From assembly GCA_030066085.1 (NCBI GenBank), contig JASJCI010000001.1, positions 1-64,000 on the forward strand: a stretch of 64,000 bases of DNA, given 5' to 3'. Origin of the DNA: Gammaproteobacteria bacterium. Its GTDB lineage: Bacteria; Pseudomonadota; Gammaproteobacteria; GCA-001735895. The translations under genes and the position numbers were made by a program. Under the pieces are notes generated by a model. It was not told where the DNA came from and did not search any database. It saw nothing but the letters and a program-made list of their open reading frames with translations. Of this stretch, positions 8,079 to 18,998 are shown piece by piece; position 1 is the stretch's first letter, and each line of letters begins with the position of its first letter.

Positions 8079-10361
8079 CTACCCGTCTACCGGGGTCTTT
8101 TCCTTACCCTTACCCTCGGTTTCGACTACCTGGCAGTGCAGGCTGCCGTCCTTGACATCGATCTTGACCCGGCCGCCATGGGTCAGCGCGCCGAACAGCA
8201 GCTCGTCCGCGAGCACCTGCTTGATCTCGTCCTGGATTACGCGCGCCATCGGCCGCGCACCCATTTTCGGATCGTAACCCTTGTCGGCCAGCCAGCGGCG
8301 TGCACGGTCACTGACCGTCATGCTGACCTTCTTGGCCTCGAGCTGGGATTCGAGCTCGATCAGGAACTTGTCGACGACGTTTAGAATGACGTTGGTATCC
8401 AGCGCCTGGAACTGAATGACGGCATCGAGCCGGTTGCGGAATTCCGGGGTAAAGGTCTTCTTGATCGCTTCGCCGGCATCCAGCGTGTGGTCCTGCAGGG
8501 TAAAACCCATCGACGCACGACTCATCTGCTCGGCACCCGCGTTGGTGGTCATCACCAGGATGCTGTTGCGGAAGTCCGCCTTGCGTCCGTTGCTGTCGGT
8601 CAGGGTACCGTTGTCCATTACCTGCAGCAGCAGGTTGAAAACGTCGGGATGGGCCTTTTCGATTTCGTCGAGCAGCACTACCGAATAGGGATGCTTGTTC
8701 AACTCCTCGGTCAGCAGGCCGCCCTGGTCGAAGCCGACGTAACCGGGCGGCGCGCCGATCAGGCGCGAAACCGTGTGCCGCTCCATGTATTCCGACATAT
8801 CGAAACGAATCAGTTCGACACCCATGATCTTCGCGATCTGGCGGCAGACCTCGGTTTTGCCGACCCCCGTCGGTCCCGAGAACAGGAAGGATCCAACCGG
8901 CTTGGATTCGCGGCCCAGTCCCGAGCGAGACATCTTGATCGCGGCGTCCAGCGCATTGATCGCCTCGTCCTGGCCGAATACGACGCGAGCCAGGTTTTTA
9001 CCCAGGTTCTTCAGCATTTCGAGATCCGAGGTGCTGACCGTGTTGGACGGAATACGCGCGATCTTGGCGACGATATTCTCGATGTCGTGAATGCCGATCG
9101 TCTTCTTGCGCTGCTTGGTCGGCAGCAGCCGGCGCTGTGCTCCCGCCTCGTCGATCACGTCGATCGCCTTGTCCGGCAGGTGGCGATCGTTGATGTAACG
9201 CGCGGACAGCTCGGTAGCCTTGCGCAGGGCCTGCAGCGTGTACTTGACGTTGTGGTGTTCCTCGAAGCGCGACTTGAGACCTTTCAGGATCAGGTAGGTC
9301 TCCTCGTTGGTGGGCTCGGGCACGTCGATTTTCTGGAACCGTCGCGCCAGCGCGCGATCCTTTTCGAAAATGCCGCGAAACTCGGTATAGGTGGTCGAGC
9401 CGATACACTTGATATCGCCGTTGGCCAGCACCGGCTTGATCAGGTTGGATGCATCCATGACACCGCCCGAGGCCGAACCCGCGCCGATTATGGTGTGGAT
9501 TTCATCGATAAACAGGATTGCACCGGGCTCGCGGGTCAACTGTCCGATCACTGCCTTGAGACGTTTTTCGAAGTCCCCGCGGTACTTGGTGCCGGCAACC
9601 AATGCACCGAGATCGAGCGCGTAAACCGTGCTTTCGAGCAAAACGTCGGGTACTTCTTCCTCGACGATCTTGCGCGCAAGTCCCTCGGCGATGGCGGTTT
9701 TACCGACGCCGGCCTCGCCCACCAGCAATGGATTGTTTTTGCGCCGGCGACACAGGGTCTGGATGATGCGCTCGATTTCATGATCGCGGCCGATCAGCGG
9801 GTCGATCTTGCCGGAAAACGCGAGCTCGTTCAGGTTGGTGGCGAACTTTTCCAGCGGATTGCTGTTTTCCTGGTCGCCGGGCAGCGACTCGGCGTCGTGC
9901 GCGAAGGATTCTTCATCGGGTTCCTCGTTGACACGGGTGATGCCGTGCGAGAGGTAATTGGTCACGTCGAGACGCTCGATGTTGTGCTTGTTCAGCAGGT
10001 AAACCGCGTGCGAATCCTGCTCGGAGAAGATTGCGACTAGCACGTTGGCGCCGGAGACCTCCCCCTTGCCGGAGGACTGCACGTGAAACAGCGCGCGCTG
10101 CAGCACGCGCTGGAAGCCGAGCGTCGGCTGGGTATCGCGGTCCTCGTCGGGCATCAGTAACGGCGTGTTCTGATCGACGAAAATCTCCAGTTCGGTCTTG
10201 AGCAGCTTGACGTCACCGCCGCAGGCCTCGATCACGGCCGCCGCGGCATCGTTTTCGGTGAGCATGAGCAGCAGGTGTTCGACGGTAATGAACTCGTGCC
10301 GCTTTTCGTTAGCGTCGTGAAACGCCTTGTTGAGGGATTGTTCCAGTTCTTTGTTCAGCAT
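8079..10361 (-). CDS. clpA: ATP-dependent Clp protease ATP-binding subunit ClpA
   Basis: 760-aa HSP100 unfoldase partner of ClpP. In order: N-domain ([16 protein letters not shown]), AAA domain 1 with Walker [10 protein letters not shown] and [13 protein letters not shown] domain 2 with GPTGVGKTE and [12 protein letters not shown], and the D2-small domain. The ClpP-docking tripeptide in the position of E. coli IGL reads MGF ([10 protein letters not shown]). It is downstream of clpS on the same strand with a 108-bp gap. I chose the ATG at 10361 because it matches the usual ClpA N-terminus. Confidence 0.97.
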   Translation of the reverse strand: MLNKELEQSLNKAFHDANEKRHEFITVEHLLLMLTENDAAAAVIEACGGDVKLLKTELEIFVDQNTPLLMPDEDRDTQPTLGFQRVLQRALFHVQSSGKGEVSGANVLVAIFSEQDSHAVYLLNKHNIERLDVTNYLSHGITRVNEEPDEESFAHDAESLPGDQENSNPLEKFATNLNELAFSGKIDPLIGRDHEIERIIQTLCRRRKNNPLLVGEAGVGKTAIAEGLARKIVEEEVPDVLLESTVYALDLGALVAGTKYRGDFEKRLKAVIGQLTREPGAILFIDEIHTIIGAGSASGGVMDASNLIKPVLANGDIKCIGSTTYTEFRGIFEKDRALARRFQKIDVPEPTNEETYLILKGLKSRFEEHHNVKYTLQALRKATELSARYINDRHLPDKAIDVIDEAGAQRRLLPTKQRKKTIGIHDIENIVAKIARIPSNTVSTSDLEMLKNLGKNLARVVFGQDEAINALDAAIKMSRSGLGRESKPVGSFLFSGPTGVGKTEVCRQIAKIMGVELIRFDMSEYMERHTVSRLIGAPPGYVGFDQGGLLTEELNKHPYSVVLLDEIEKAHPDVFNLLLQVMDNGTLTDSNGRKADFRNSILVMTTNAGAEQMSRASMGFTLQDHTLDAGEAIKKTFTPEFRNRLDAVIQFQALDTNVILNVVDKFLIELESQLEAKKVSMTVSDRARRWLADKGYDPKMGARPMARVIQDEIKQVLADELLFGALTHGGRVKIDVKDGSLHCQVVETEGKGKEKTPVDG

Positions 10362-10469
10362 AGGTCCGGTTACTGCCTTGTGCTCACGCAAATAAATATA
10401 GCTGATTTGACCTTGAAAGTAGATCGAATGTTCGGTCGCCGCGCGACTTTTTCAAGCCTGCCGAGCCTA

Positions 10470-10793
10470 TCAGCTTTCCTCCATGTCGCACAATAACGGG
10501 TGTTTGTTCTCGCGCGCGTAACTATTGACCGAAGTGACCTTGGTCTCGGCAATGTCACGCGTGTAGATGCCGCAAACGCCCTTGCCGGTCTGGTGTACGT
10601 TGAGCATGATGCGGGTTGCGTTTTCCCGGTTGTGTCCGAATATGGTTTCGAGCACGTGCACCACGAACTCCATCGGCGTGTAGTCGTCGTTGAGCAGAAT
10701 CACCTTGTACAGCGGCGGTTTTTTCAGCTTTGGGCGCGTGCGCTCGAGTAACAGGGTATCGTCGTCGTCGTTGTCGGACTGCTGATCGGACAT
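10470..10793 (-). CDS. clpS: ClpAP adaptor ClpS
   Basis: 107-aa N-end-rule adaptor. An acidic, flexible N-terminus ([10 protein letters not shown]) precedes the folded core. The core carries the signature [13 protein letters not shown], which forms the pocket for N-degron side chains, and the segments [20 protein letters not shown]. It is in the usual position upstream of clpA and divergent from the cold-shock gene. The ATG at 10793 was chosen over an upstream in-frame start because it gives the normal N-terminal extension. Confidence 0.95.
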   Translation of the reverse strand: MSDQQSDNDDDDTLLLERTRPKLKKPPLYKVILLNDDYTPMEFVVHVLETIFGHNRENATRIMLNVHQTGKGVCGIYTRDIAETKVTSVNSYARENKHPLLCDMEES

Positions 10794-10995
10794 AAATCGG
10801 GAATTTCGATAAGTAAAAGCTATAAACTGCGGTCGGGGTTGCAATAATTCAAGCCGTGGCTATCATTGTTTTACTGCCAAATGCGGGATCTTATAGGGCC
10901 AGATACCTCGGATGTGACGGCGATTTAAATAGGTTTTAGCTATCATTGCTCGCTCTATCCTGTGGTTAAGACAGCAACAAACAAGAGGATGAGTC

Positions 10996-11208
10996 ATGCC
11001 CACCGGAACAGTCAAGTGGTTTAGCAACGTGAAGGGGTACGGGTTCGTCAACACCGACGACGACCAGGAACGCGATATATTCGCTCACTTCTCGGCGATC
11101 GAAATGGAAGGTTACAAGAAGCTCACGTCGGGACAACGGATCGAGTTCGAAATCGACGAGGGACCCAAGGGACTGCAGGCGCAGAAAATCCGATCGATCG
11201 GCAGCTGA
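10996..11208 (+). CDS. cspD: Cold-shock domain protein, CspD type
   Basis: 70-aa single cold-shock domain with RNP-1 (KGYGFV) and RNP-2 (DIFAHFS) nucleic-acid-binding motifs and the N-terminal TGTVKWFSNVKGYGF. It is divergent from clpS, exactly where E. coli has cspD, a stationary-phase inhibitor of replication. The name therefore rests mainly on gene order. The AGAGGA ribosome-binding site is 6 nt before the ATG. Confidence 0.9.
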   Translation: MPTGTVKWFSNVKGYGFVNTDDDQERDIFAHFSAIEMEGYKKLTSGQRIEFEIDEGPKGLQAQKIRSIGS

Positions 11209-11332
11209 CCGCCGCCGTCACCCCGGTCGCCGACCGCGTAGCGCGGACCTGGCCGGCCTACATTATCTTTCTTCCGGACCCGCTGCCGGCATGCACACGC
11301 AGCAGCGTTTTTTTTGGCGCATCAATCTACTG

Positions 11333-11338
11333 TATAAT
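11333..11338 (+). promoter_or_regulatory. Consensus -10 element upstream of icd
   Basis: TATAAT lies 35 bp before the icd ATG. At the -35 distance there is only a T-rich run (11309-11315), so any promoter relies on its perfect -10. A strong AGGGGG Shine-Dalgarno precedes the ATG at 11374. Confidence 0.5.
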
Positions 11339-11373
11339 CCGCCGCTCGAGAATAATCCCGCCCAGGGGGTAAC

Positions 11374-12627
11374 ATGAGCCATATAAAGATTCCAGCCGAC
11401 GGACAGGCGATCACCGCTAATGACGATCTGAGCCTGAACGTGCCCGACAACCCGATTATCCCCTACGTCGAGGGCGACGGCATTGGCATCGATATCTCGC
11501 CGGTGATGATCCAGGTCGTGGATGCAGCGGTGGAGAAAGCTTACCAGGGGCAGCGCAAGATCTCCTGGATGGAAATCTACGCCGGGGAGAAGGCAACCTC
11601 GATCTACGGCGAAGACGAGTGGCTGCCTGCCGAAACCCTGGCGGCCATGCAGGACTACATCGTATCCATCAAGGGACCCCTGACCACGCCGGTCGGTGGC
11701 GGTATCCGGTCGCTTAACGTCTCGATCCGGCAGCAGCTCGACCTCTACGCCTGTGTCCGCCCGGTACGCTACTTCCAGGGCATCGAGACCCCGCTGAAGC
11801 GCCCGGAGGATACCGATATGGTGATCTTCCGCGAGAACACCGAGGACATATACGCCGGTATCGAGTGGGAATCCGGCAGCCCCGAGGCACAGAAAGTCAT
11901 TCGCTTTCTCACCGAGGAGATGGACGTTACCAGTATCAGGTTTCCCGAGACCTCGGGTATCGGCGTGAAACCGGTGTCGTCGGAAGGCACGCGCCGCCTG
12001 GTACGCAAGGCATTGCAATACGCGATCGACAACGATCGCAAGTCGGTGGCGCTGGTGCACAAGGGCAATATCATGAAGTTCACCGAGGGCGCTTTCCGCA
12101 ACTGGGGTTACGAACTGGCAAAGGAAATGTACGGCGCGGCCGAAATCGACGGCGGCCCCTGGTGCGAATTCCAGAATCCGAAAACCGGCTCCACGATCAC
12201 GGTCAAGGACGTCATCGCCGACAACTTCCTGCAGCAGATCGTTACCCGCCCGCGCGAGTACGACGTGATCGCGACCCTGAACCTGAACGGTGACTACATT
12301 TCGGACGCGCTTGCGGCCCAGGTCGGCGGCATCGGCATCGCGCCGGGCGCCAATATCGCGGACACGGTCGGCGTGTTCGAAGCAACCCACGGCACCGCGC
12401 CGAAGTATGCCGGCCAGGACAAGGTCAATCCCGGATCGCTGATCCTGTCGGCCGACATGATGCTGCGCTACATGGGCTGGACCGAGGCTGCCGACAAGGT
12501 GATTGCCGGCATGGAGGGCGCGATCGGCGCCAAGCAGGTCACCTACGACCTGGCGCGCAATGAACCGGAGGCGACCGAGTTGTCCAGTTCCGGTTTCGGT
12601 GAAGCGGTAGTCAACCACATGGCTTGA
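11374..12627 (+). CDS. icd: NADP-dependent isocitrate dehydrogenase
   Basis: 417-aa homodimeric TCA-cycle enzyme (isocitrate to 2-oxoglutarate). The regulatory/active-site serine is S113 in [18 protein letters not shown], identical in number to E. coli S113, the residue phosphorylated by AceK. The cofactor segment [17 protein letters not shown] carries the Lys-Tyr pair that selects NADP. Metal-binding acidic residues are also in place. It is tail-to-tail with ppsR (4 bp between stops). AceK is not in the window, so regulation by phosphorylation is inferred only. Confidence 0.98.
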   Translation: MSHIKIPADGQAITANDDLSLNVPDNPIIPYVEGDGIGIDISPVMIQVVDAAVEKAYQGQRKISWMEIYAGEKATSIYGEDEWLPAETLAAMQDYIVSIKGPLTTPVGGGIRSLNVSIRQQLDLYACVRPVRYFQGIETPLKRPEDTDMVIFRENTEDIYAGIEWESGSPEAQKVIRFLTEEMDVTSIRFPETSGIGVKPVSSEGTRRLVRKALQYAIDNDRKSVALVHKGNIMKFTEGAFRNWGYELAKEMYGAAEIDGGPWCEFQNPKTGSTITVKDVIADNFLQQIVTRPREYDVIATLNLNGDYISDALAAQVGGIGIAPGANIADTVGVFEATHGTAPKYAGQDKVNPGSLILSADMMLRYMGWTEAADKVIAGMEGAIGAKQVTYDLARNEPEATELSSSGFGEAVVNHMA

Positions 12628-12631
12628 GCCC

Positions 12632-13465
12632 TCAGTGGGTTTCGACCCGCTGCAGATCGTTGTCGCGAATGATGCGGGCCGAAATTTCTTCCACCGACAT
12701 GCGTGTCGTGTTGATGTACTGGATAGCGTGCAGCTGGAACATTTTCTCCACCGCGCGCAGTTCGTAACGGCATTGGTCCAGCGACGCGTAGCGACTGCCG
12801 GGCCTGCGCTCCTCGCGAATGCTGACGAGGCGGTCGAGATCCGTGGTCAGGCCGTAGAGCCGCTCGCGAAACGGCGCCACCGGTGACGGCAGCCGGTCGG
12901 ATTCCATGTCTTCCTCGGTAATCGGATAATTGGCCGCCTTGATGCCGAACTGCAGCGCAAGATAGAGACAGCTGGGCGTCTTGCCCGAGCGTGACACGCC
13001 GACGAGAATGATATCGGCCTGGTCGTAGTTAGCCGTCTTGCCGCCGTCGTCGTGCTGCATCGCGTAGTCGATCGCCTCGATGCGCGAGTCGTAGCGCGAC
13101 GGGTTCACAATTCGATGAGACTGGCCGGGCTGATGTAGGTGTTGCGCGGCCAGCACCTTTTCGAGACGCGGCAGAAAGTCGTGGAAGGGATCGATAATCA
13201 GCGCCTTGCAGCGCTTGATGATTTTCATCAGGTCGTCGTCGGCCATGGTGCAGATCACGATCGGCTGCTGCTTCGATGCGTCGCCGCCGCGATCGATTTC
13301 CTCGACTATCGCGCGCGCTTTTTCGACCGTATCGACGAACGGGATCGTGCGAATCCTGAACTGGTGATCCGGAAACTGGGCGAGCAGGCTCAGGCCCAGC
13401 GTCTCGGCCGTGATCGCGGTGCCGTTGGAGAGAAAGTAGACCTGGCGTTGCTGCTCGTTTTCCAT
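12632..13465 (-). CDS. ppsR: PEP synthase regulatory protein (bifunctional kinase/pyrophosphorylase)
   Basis: 277-aa DUF299 protein, the same length as E. coli PpsR (YdiA). It inactivates PEP synthase by ADP-dependent phosphorylation of a threonine next to the catalytic histidine and reactivates it by phosphorolysis. The P-loop-like GVSRSGKTPSCLYLA lies near residue 150. Next to it is divergent ppsA, its target, with 80 bp between starts. The ATG at 13465 gives normal length; a longer in-frame form would intrude further into the divergent promoter region. Confidence 0.95.
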   Translation of the reverse strand: MENEQQRQVYFLSNGTAITAETLGLSLLAQFPDHQFRIRTIPFVDTVEKARAIVEEIDRGGDASKQQPIVICTMADDDLMKIIKRCKALIIDPFHDFLPRLEKVLAAQHLHQPGQSHRIVNPSRYDSRIEAIDYAMQHDDGGKTANYDQADIILVGVSRSGKTPSCLYLALQFGIKAANYPITEEDMESDRLPSPVAPFRERLYGLTTDLDRLVSIREERRPGSRYASLDQCRYELRAVEKMFQLHAIQYINTTRMSVEEISARIIRDNDLQRVETH

Positions 13466-13545
13466 TGGGGCCTCGGGTTCCGGTTGATATACTAGTACAC
13501 TTGCAACTCGCGGCATAATCGTCCGCCTTCAGACAGGAAAAACAC

Positions 13546-15924
13546 ATGACAGACAATGTCCTGCCACTGGACCAACTCGGTATGAACGACGTCGCGCAGG
13601 TGGGCGGCAAGAACGCATCGCTGGGCGAGATGATCGCCAACCTCGGTAACCTGGGGGTGACCGTTCCCGGCGGCTTTGCCACCACGGCCGATGCCTTCAA
13701 TCGCTTTCTCGACAGCGCCGGTATCCGCGAGCGAATTCACGCTCGCCTCGACGCACTCGACGTCGACGACGTGAAGGCGCTTGCCGAAGCGGGTCAAACC
13801 ATCCGTGACTGGGTCATGGACTCGGAGCTGCCCGAGGATCTGCGGCGGGACATCAGTGCCGCTTACGCGGCCATGGCGGTCGACGGCCACGAGGTCACCG
13901 TCGCGGTGCGATCCTCCGCCACCGCCGAGGATTTGCCGGATGCCTCTTTCGCCGGGCAGCAGGAGACCTATCTCAACGTCCGCGGAATCGAGCCGGTGTT
14001 GCATGCAATCAAGCTGGTATTCGCATCCCTGTTCAACGATCGCGCGATTTCCTACCGCGTGCACCAGGGTTTTGCCCACGCCGATGTCTCCCTGTCGGCC
14101 GGCGTGCAGCGCATGGTACGCAGCGACCTGGCCGCCAGCGGGGTCATGTTCAGCATTGATACCGAGTCCGGCTTCGAGGACGCGGTGTTTATCACCGGCA
14201 GCTACGGGCTCGGCGAGACCGTTGTCCAGGGAGCGGTCAACCCGGACGAGTTCTACGTTTACAAGCCGACCCTGGATACTGCCGAGAATGCCATCCTGCT
14301 GAAGAACCGCGGCAGCAAGTTGATCAAGATGGTTTATGCCGATGGCAACACGCCGCACGAGGCCGTACAAACAGTCCCGGTCGATGCCGAGGACCGTGCG
14401 CGTTTCTGTATCGGTAACGCACAAATCATGCAGCTCGCGCGCATGGCGGTCACTATCGAGCGCCACTACGGTCGCCCGATGGATATCGAGTGGGCGCTGG
14501 ATGGCGAGGATCAGCAGCTCTATATCGTACAGGCGCGCCCCGAAACCGTGCAGTCACGCGCCGGCAGGGTCGTCGAGCGATACCAGCTGAAACAATCGGC
14601 GGAGCCGCTGGTCAGTGGCCGCGCGGTCGGCAATCGTATCGGCCAGGGTATCGCGCGCGTCATCAACGACCTGTCGCAAATGGACCAGATCGGCGAAGGG
14701 GACGTGCTGGTAACGGACATGACCGATCCTGACTGGGAGCCGATCATGAAACGGGCATCGGCCATCGTCACCAATCGTGGCGGACGCACCTGTCACGCCG
14801 CGATCATCGCGCGCGAGCTCGGCATACCCGCGGTCGTGGGCACCGGTTCCTGTACCGAGGATATCCCGGCGGGTTCGCCGGTTACCGTGTCCTGTGCCGA
14901 GGGTGACACCGGCTACGCCTTTCCCGGCCTGCTGGAGTTCGAACACCAGCGGCACGAACTCTCGAACATGCCCGAAATACCGGTCAAGATTTCGATGAAC
15001 GTCGCCAACCCGGAGCGCGCCTTTACCTTCGCCAGCCTGCCGCATGCCGGTATCGGACTCGCGCGCCTCGAATTCATCATCAGCAACATGATCGGTATTC
15101 ATCCGCGCGCCCTGCTCGAGTTCGACAGTCTCGACGACGACATGCAGACCCAGATTCGTGCGCGCATCGCGGGCTATGCCAGCCCGGTCGACTACTACGT
15201 CGACCGCCTCAGCGAGGGTATTGCAACCCTGGCCGCGGCATTCGCGCCGGAACGCGTGATCGTACGCATGTCCGACTTCAAGTCGAACGAATACGCGCAC
15301 CTGCTCGGCGGCGATCAGTTCGAACCGCAGGAGGAAAATCCGATGATCGGTTTTCGCGGCGCGTCGCGCTACATCAGCGACACTTTTCGTCCGAGCTTCG
15401 TGCTCGAGTGCGATGCGATCAAGCGGGTGCGCAACGACATGAAGCTGCGCAACGTCGATATCATGATTCCGTTCGTGCGCACCCTCGGCGAGGCAAAAGG
15501 GGTGCACGAACTGCTGGCGCAGAACGGCCTGGAGCGCGGCAGCGACGATTTCCGCGTGATCATGATGTGCGAAATCCCGGCCAACGTCATGCTGGCAGAA
15601 GACTTCCTCGAATACTTCGACGGATTCTCGATCGGTTCCAACGATCTTACCCAGCTGACTCTCGGTCTCGACCGCGACTCCGGGCTGGTTGCCAGCAGCT
15701 TCGACGAACGCGATCCCGCGGTGATGAAAATGCTCGAGCATGCGATCGAGGTTTGCCGCTCGGCCGGCAAGTACGTCGGCATCTGTGGCCAGGGCCCTTC
15801 CGACCACCCCGACCTGGCAGAATGGCTGATGGAGCGCGGCATCACCGCGATATCGCTGAACCCGGATACCGTCGTCGACACCTGGCTGTACATGGGCGAA
15901 CATTACTCTGCCCAGCGGGACTGA
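13546..15924 (+). CDS. ppsA: Phosphoenolpyruvate synthase
   Basis: 792-aa enzyme converting pyruvate + ATP to PEP + AMP + Pi for gluconeogenesis. Domains: N-terminal ATP-grasp ([22 protein letters not shown]), a central swivelling phosphohistidine domain with [18 protein letters not shown], and a C-terminal TIM barrel ([27 protein letters not shown]). The Thr-Cys-His of GGRTCHA contains both the catalytic His and the Thr that PpsR phosphorylates. It is adjacent to the divergent ppsR. Length matches E. coli PpsA. Confidence 0.98.
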   Translation: MTDNVLPLDQLGMNDVAQVGGKNASLGEMIANLGNLGVTVPGGFATTADAFNRFLDSAGIRERIHARLDALDVDDVKALAEAGQTIRDWVMDSELPEDLRRDISAAYAAMAVDGHEVTVAVRSSATAEDLPDASFAGQQETYLNVRGIEPVLHAIKLVFASLFNDRAISYRVHQGFAHADVSLSAGVQRMVRSDLAASGVMFSIDTESGFEDAVFITGSYGLGETVVQGAVNPDEFYVYKPTLDTAENAILLKNRGSKLIKMVYADGNTPHEAVQTVPVDAEDRARFCIGNAQIMQLARMAVTIERHYGRPMDIEWALDGEDQQLYIVQARPETVQSRAGRVVERYQLKQSAEPLVSGRAVGNRIGQGIARVINDLSQMDQIGEGDVLVTDMTDPDWEPIMKRASAIVTNRGGRTCHAAIIARELGIPAVVGTGSCTEDIPAGSPVTVSCAEGDTGYAFPGLLEFEHQRHELSNMPEIPVKISMNVANPERAFTFASLPHAGIGLARLEFIISNMIGIHPRALLEFDSLDDDMQTQIRARIAGYASPVDYYVDRLSEGIATLAAAFAPERVIVRMSDFKSNEYAHLLGGDQFEPQEENPMIGFRGASRYISDTFRPSFVLECDAIKRVRNDMKLRNVDIMIPFVRTLGEAKGVHELLAQNGLERGSDDFRVIMMCEIPANVMLAEDFLEYFDGFSIGSNDLTQLTLGLDRDSGLVASSFDERDPAVMKMLEHAIEVCRSAGKYVGICGQGPSDHPDLAEWLMERGITAISLNPDTVVDTWLYMGEHYSAQRD

Positions 15925-15927
15925 TGC

Positions 15928-16860
15928 ATGCCGCAACACGAGGATCTCGGCCGGGGTGTTTACTGCATAGACGCGGATTACCTGCGCCCGCGCCTGGCGG
16001 CGATCTACCTGGTCGTCGATAACGGCGAAGCGGCGTTTATCGAGACCGGCACCAGCCACTCGCTGGCCAACGCACTCGCCGCGCTGGCAGAGCTGAAGCT
16101 CGATCCGGGCCAGGTGCGTTACGTGATACCAACCCACGTTCATCTCGATCACGCCGGTGGTGCCAGCGCAATGATGGAGGCATTCCCCCATGCCGAGCTG
16201 GTAATTCATCCACGCGGTGCACGCCACATGATCGACCCGTCCGCACTGGTTGCGGCAAGCGAGGCCGTTTACGGCAAAGCTGCTTTCGCGCGACTCTACG
16301 GCCAGATCCAGCCAGTCGAGGAACAGCGCATCAGGGTTGCCGATGACGGGACCCGGCTCGAACTGGGTCGGCGGCAGCTGGAATTTTTCGATACCCCGGG
16401 GCATGCCCGCCATCATTTCTGCATCCGTGACGCCACCGCCGGCGGAATCTTCACCGGCGATACCGGGGGCTTCTGCTACGACCAGCACAAGCACCTCGAG
16501 GGTGCACTGTTGCCCTCCACGGTACCGACACAGTTCGAACCGGAAGCGCTGAAAGCATCCTTTGCCCGAATCCTCGGCTACGAGCCCGAGCGTCTGTTCC
16601 TGACGCACTACGGCGAGTTTCGCGATCCCGCGACCCAGGCCGACAGTTTCGATGCCTGGGTCGATCGTTTCGTCGATCTCTGCCGCGAGCTCGGCCCGCG
16701 CGACAGCGCCGGTGAGCGGGCACTGGAACATCGCCTCGGCGAATGCGTACGTAACCGGCTGGATGTCGATGGCGATAACTTCGACGGCATCCTCGGCGGC
16801 GATATGCGTCTCAACGCCCAGGGCCTGGCGCACTGGTGGCGGCGCGAGCAACGTGACTGA
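15928..16860 (+). CDS. Metallo-beta-lactamase-fold hydrolase
   Basis: 310-aa protein with the MBL metal-binding motif THVHLDHAGG near residue 70, a further HARHHF (metal His), GDTGGF (metal Asp) and a final LTHYGEF histidine. Architecture is a single MBL domain plus a C-terminal helical region, like glyoxalase II/RNase Z-type hydrolases of unknown substrate. It begins 3 bp after the ppsA stop, so it is almost certainly co-transcribed with ppsA, and it is followed by an overlapping nudJ. I cannot assign a substrate. Confidence 0.85.
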   Translation: MPQHEDLGRGVYCIDADYLRPRLAAIYLVVDNGEAAFIETGTSHSLANALAALAELKLDPGQVRYVIPTHVHLDHAGGASAMMEAFPHAELVIHPRGARHMIDPSALVAASEAVYGKAAFARLYGQIQPVEEQRIRVADDGTRLELGRRQLEFFDTPGHARHHFCIRDATAGGIFTGDTGGFCYDQHKHLEGALLPSTVPTQFEPEALKASFARILGYEPERLFLTHYGEFRDPATQADSFDAWVDRFVDLCRELGPRDSAGERALEHRLGECVRNRLDVDGDNFDGILGGDMRLNAQGLAHWWRREQRD

Positions 16861-17311
16861 AGCAGCCTGGAAGCCGCATGTCACGGTGGCCGCGCATTGC
16901 GAACGCGACGGTCGTTACCTGCTGGTGCGCGAGTCGATCGACGGGCGCGAGGTCTACAACCAGCCCGCCGGACATCTCGACCCCGGTGAAAGCCTGCTCG
17001 AGGCCGTGATTCGCGAGACGCTCGAGGAGACCCTGTTTCGCTTCGAGCCGACGGCCATGGTCGGAATTTACCGTTACCCGCTGCCGGGGGACGACGACGC
17101 CACCTTCGTGCGTTTCCTTTTCCGCGGCGAGGTTACCGGGCCGGTTGCCGGGGAGCTGGATGCGGACATCGTGGCCGCCGAATGGCTGACCTACGCGGAG
17201 GTAATGGCCTGCCGTGATCGGCACCGAACACCGATGGTCATGCAGTGCATCGATGACGCACGTGCCGGTCGCAGCTTTCCGCTCGCGATCTTCAGCCCGG
17301 AGTTCGTCTGA
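16853..17311 (+). CDS. nudJ: Nudix phosphatase NudJ
   Basis: 152-aa Nudix hydrolase. The box GHLDPGE..REtLEE is present at about residues 38-60 and keeps the metal-binding glutamates. The glycine usually found near the end of the box (EETG) is Leu (EETL). NudJ in E. coli hydrolyses thiamine pyrophosphate and other pyrophosphates. The gene lies upstream of mnmA-hflD as in E. coli, which supports the name. The GTG start at 16853 overlaps the MBL gene stop by 8 bp; upstream in-frame starts lie inside that gene. Confidence 0.85.
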   Translation: MTEAAWKPHVTVAAHCERDGRYLLVRESIDGREVYNQPAGHLDPGESLLEAVIRETLEETLFRFEPTAMVGIYRYPLPGDDDATFVRFLFRGEVTGPVAGELDADIVAAEWLTYAEVMACRDRHRTPMVMQCIDDARAGRSFPLAIFSPEFV

Positions 17312-17314
17312 CCC

Positions 17315-17890
17315 ATGTTCGTTATCCGTAGCCTCTTGCTGTTACTTTGCTGCACTCCGGCGCTGGCCACGCCCACCTTCATTCACTGTTACGACTATGG
17401 CTGCAAGTCGACCAGCGAGGTCCGCTACGGCGCAGACCAGTGGCGGCAAATCCGGCAGCTATTCACCGCGCGCGAACTGTCGATCGACGAGGAGAAGCAG
17501 GCTATCAGGCAAGCCATAGCGCTGATGGAACGCTTCAGCGGTGCACTCGCCGGCACCGATATCGATGTCGGCGGCAACTATCCCGGCTACGACGACTTCG
17601 AGCGCCAGATGGATTGTATCGACGAGTCGACCAATACCTTTCAGTACCTGTCGGCACTCGACGAGCTCGGCCTGCTCCGCTGGCACCGCGCCGGGATAAA
17701 ACAGCGACGTATCGTCTGGATCCTGACTCACTGGACCGCGACCATTGCCGAGACCGGCAGCGGGCGGGTATACGCGGTCGACTCGTGGTACCTCGACAAC
17801 GGCGAACTGCCCTTTCTGCAGCCGATCGCCGACTGGCGGCGCAAGCGCGACTTCCCCGCCAGTTACAATCCCGAGCTGGCGCTTGACTAG
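17315..17890 (+). CDS. Secreted hypothetical protein between nudJ and mnmA
   Basis: 191-aa protein with a clear signal peptide ([17 protein letters not shown], cleavage expected after residue 18-19). The mature part has three Cys, a helical segment with many Glu/Arg, and Trp/Tyr-rich strands near the C-terminus. I recognise no family. It starts 3 bp after nudJ and ends 4 bp before mnmA, so it is part of that operon. This suggests a periplasmic product expressed with tRNA thiolation genes, but the link may be only positional. Confidence 0.75.
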   Translation: MFVIRSLLLLLCCTPALATPTFIHCYDYGCKSTSEVRYGADQWRQIRQLFTARELSIDEEKQAIRQAIALMERFSGALAGTDIDVGGNYPGYDDFERQMDCIDESTNTFQYLSALDELGLLRWHRAGIKQRRIVWILTHWTATIAETGSGRVYAVDSWYLDNGELPFLQPIADWRRKRDFPASYNPELALD

Positions 17891-17894
17891 CCCG

Positions 17895-18998
17895 ATGTCT
17901 GCGCCGACATCGGAAAAGATCATCGTCGGTATGTCCGGCGGCGTCGATTCCTCGGTTTCTGCCTGGCTGCTGTTGCAGCAGGGCTACCGGGTCGAAGGCC
18001 TGTTCATGAAAAACTGGGAGGAAGACGACAGCGAGGAATACTGTTCCGCCAGCGTCGACCTGGCCGACGCGGAGCAGGTTTGCGCGCGACTCGGCATCCG
18101 CCTGCACACGGTCAACTTTTCCACCGAGTACTGGGACAACGTGTTCGAGCATTTTTTGCACGAGTATCGCGCGGGTCGCACGCCGAATCCCGACATCATG
18201 TGCAACCGCGAAATCAAGTTCAAGGCCTTCCTCGATCATGCGCAGACGCTCGGCGCCAGCCGAATCGCAACCGGCCACTACGTGCGCTCGCGCCGCCGCG
18301 GCGATCGGGTCGAACTATTGCGTGGTCTCGACCCGAACAAGGACCAGTCGTACTTCCTCTACGCACTGGATCAGCACCAGATCGGGCACGCGCTGTTCCC
18401 TGTCGGTGAACTCGACAAGAGCGCGGTGCGCGAGATTGCGCGCGAGCAGGGATTCGCGGTGCATGCCAAGAAAGACAGCACCGGTATCTGCTTTATCGGC
18501 GAACGCAAGTTTCGCGACTTCCTGCAGCGCTTCCTGCCGGCACAACCGGGCGAAATCGTCGATCTCGACGGCGAGACTATCGGTGAACACGGCGGCCTGA
18601 TGTATTACACCATCGGCCAGCGCCAGGGGCTCGGTATCGGCGGCACCGACCGCGGCAGCGAGCTGCCCTGGTACGTGATCGACAAGGAACTCGAGCATAA
18701 TCGTCTCGTGGTTGCACAGGGGGTTGATCATCCGCGCCTGTTCTATGCGCGCTGCCGTATCACCGACCTGCACTGGATCGGCGAGCCGGTTACCACCCTG
18801 CCCTTTGCCTGCAGCGCCAAGATTCGCTATCGACAGCAGGATTCCCCCTGCCGCGTGGTCGCAATCGACGGCGATCGCGCCCTGGTCGAGTTCGAACAGG
18901 CGCAGCGTGCGGTAACTCCCGGACAGGCCCTCGTGTTTTATGCCGGTGAGGTCTGTCTCGGCGGCGGCACGATCGAAACGGCGCAAAGGTCGGCGTGA
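17895..18998 (+). CDS. mnmA: tRNA-specific 2-thiouridylase MnmA
   Basis: 367-aa enzyme that adds the 2-thio group to the wobble uridine of Lys, Glu and Gln tRNAs. The PP-loop [15 protein letters not shown] is at the N-terminus. The two catalytic cysteines lie in [12 protein letters not shown] and [14 protein letters not shown] and the C-terminal beta-barrel are as expected. The ATG at 17895 gives a standard length. The last codon region overlaps the hflD start (GTGA), indicating translational coupling. Confidence 0.97.
   Translation: MSAPTSEKIIVGMSGGVDSSVSAWLLLQQGYRVEGLFMKNWEEDDSEEYCSASVDLADAEQVCARLGIRLHTVNFSTEYWDNVFEHFLHEYRAGRTPNPDIMCNREIKFKAFLDHAQTLGASRIATGHYVRSRRRGDRVELLRGLDPNKDQSYFLYALDQHQIGHALFPVGELDKSAVREIAREQGFAVHAKKDSTGICFIGERKFRDFLQRFLPAQPGEIVDLDGETIGEHGGLMYYTIGQRQGLGIGGTDRGSELPWYVIDKELEHNRLVVAQGVDHPRLFYARCRITDLHWIGEPVTTLPFACSAKIRYRQQDSPCRVVAIDGDRALVEFEQAQRAVTPGQALVFYAGEVCLGGGTIETAQRSA

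Noticed and set aside
8760-10360. ClpA as ClpB or ClpC
   Set aside because: There is no ClpB middle coiled-coil, and a clpS gene is directly upstream.
11263-12618. Minus-strand open frame antisense to icd
   Set aside because: A shadow of icd caused by codon bias; the plus-strand protein is certain.
14554-16884. Very long minus-strand open frame across ppsA and the MBL gene
   Set aside because: It mirrors two genes with clear motifs on the plus strand and spans their boundary; no start signal or domain is visible.
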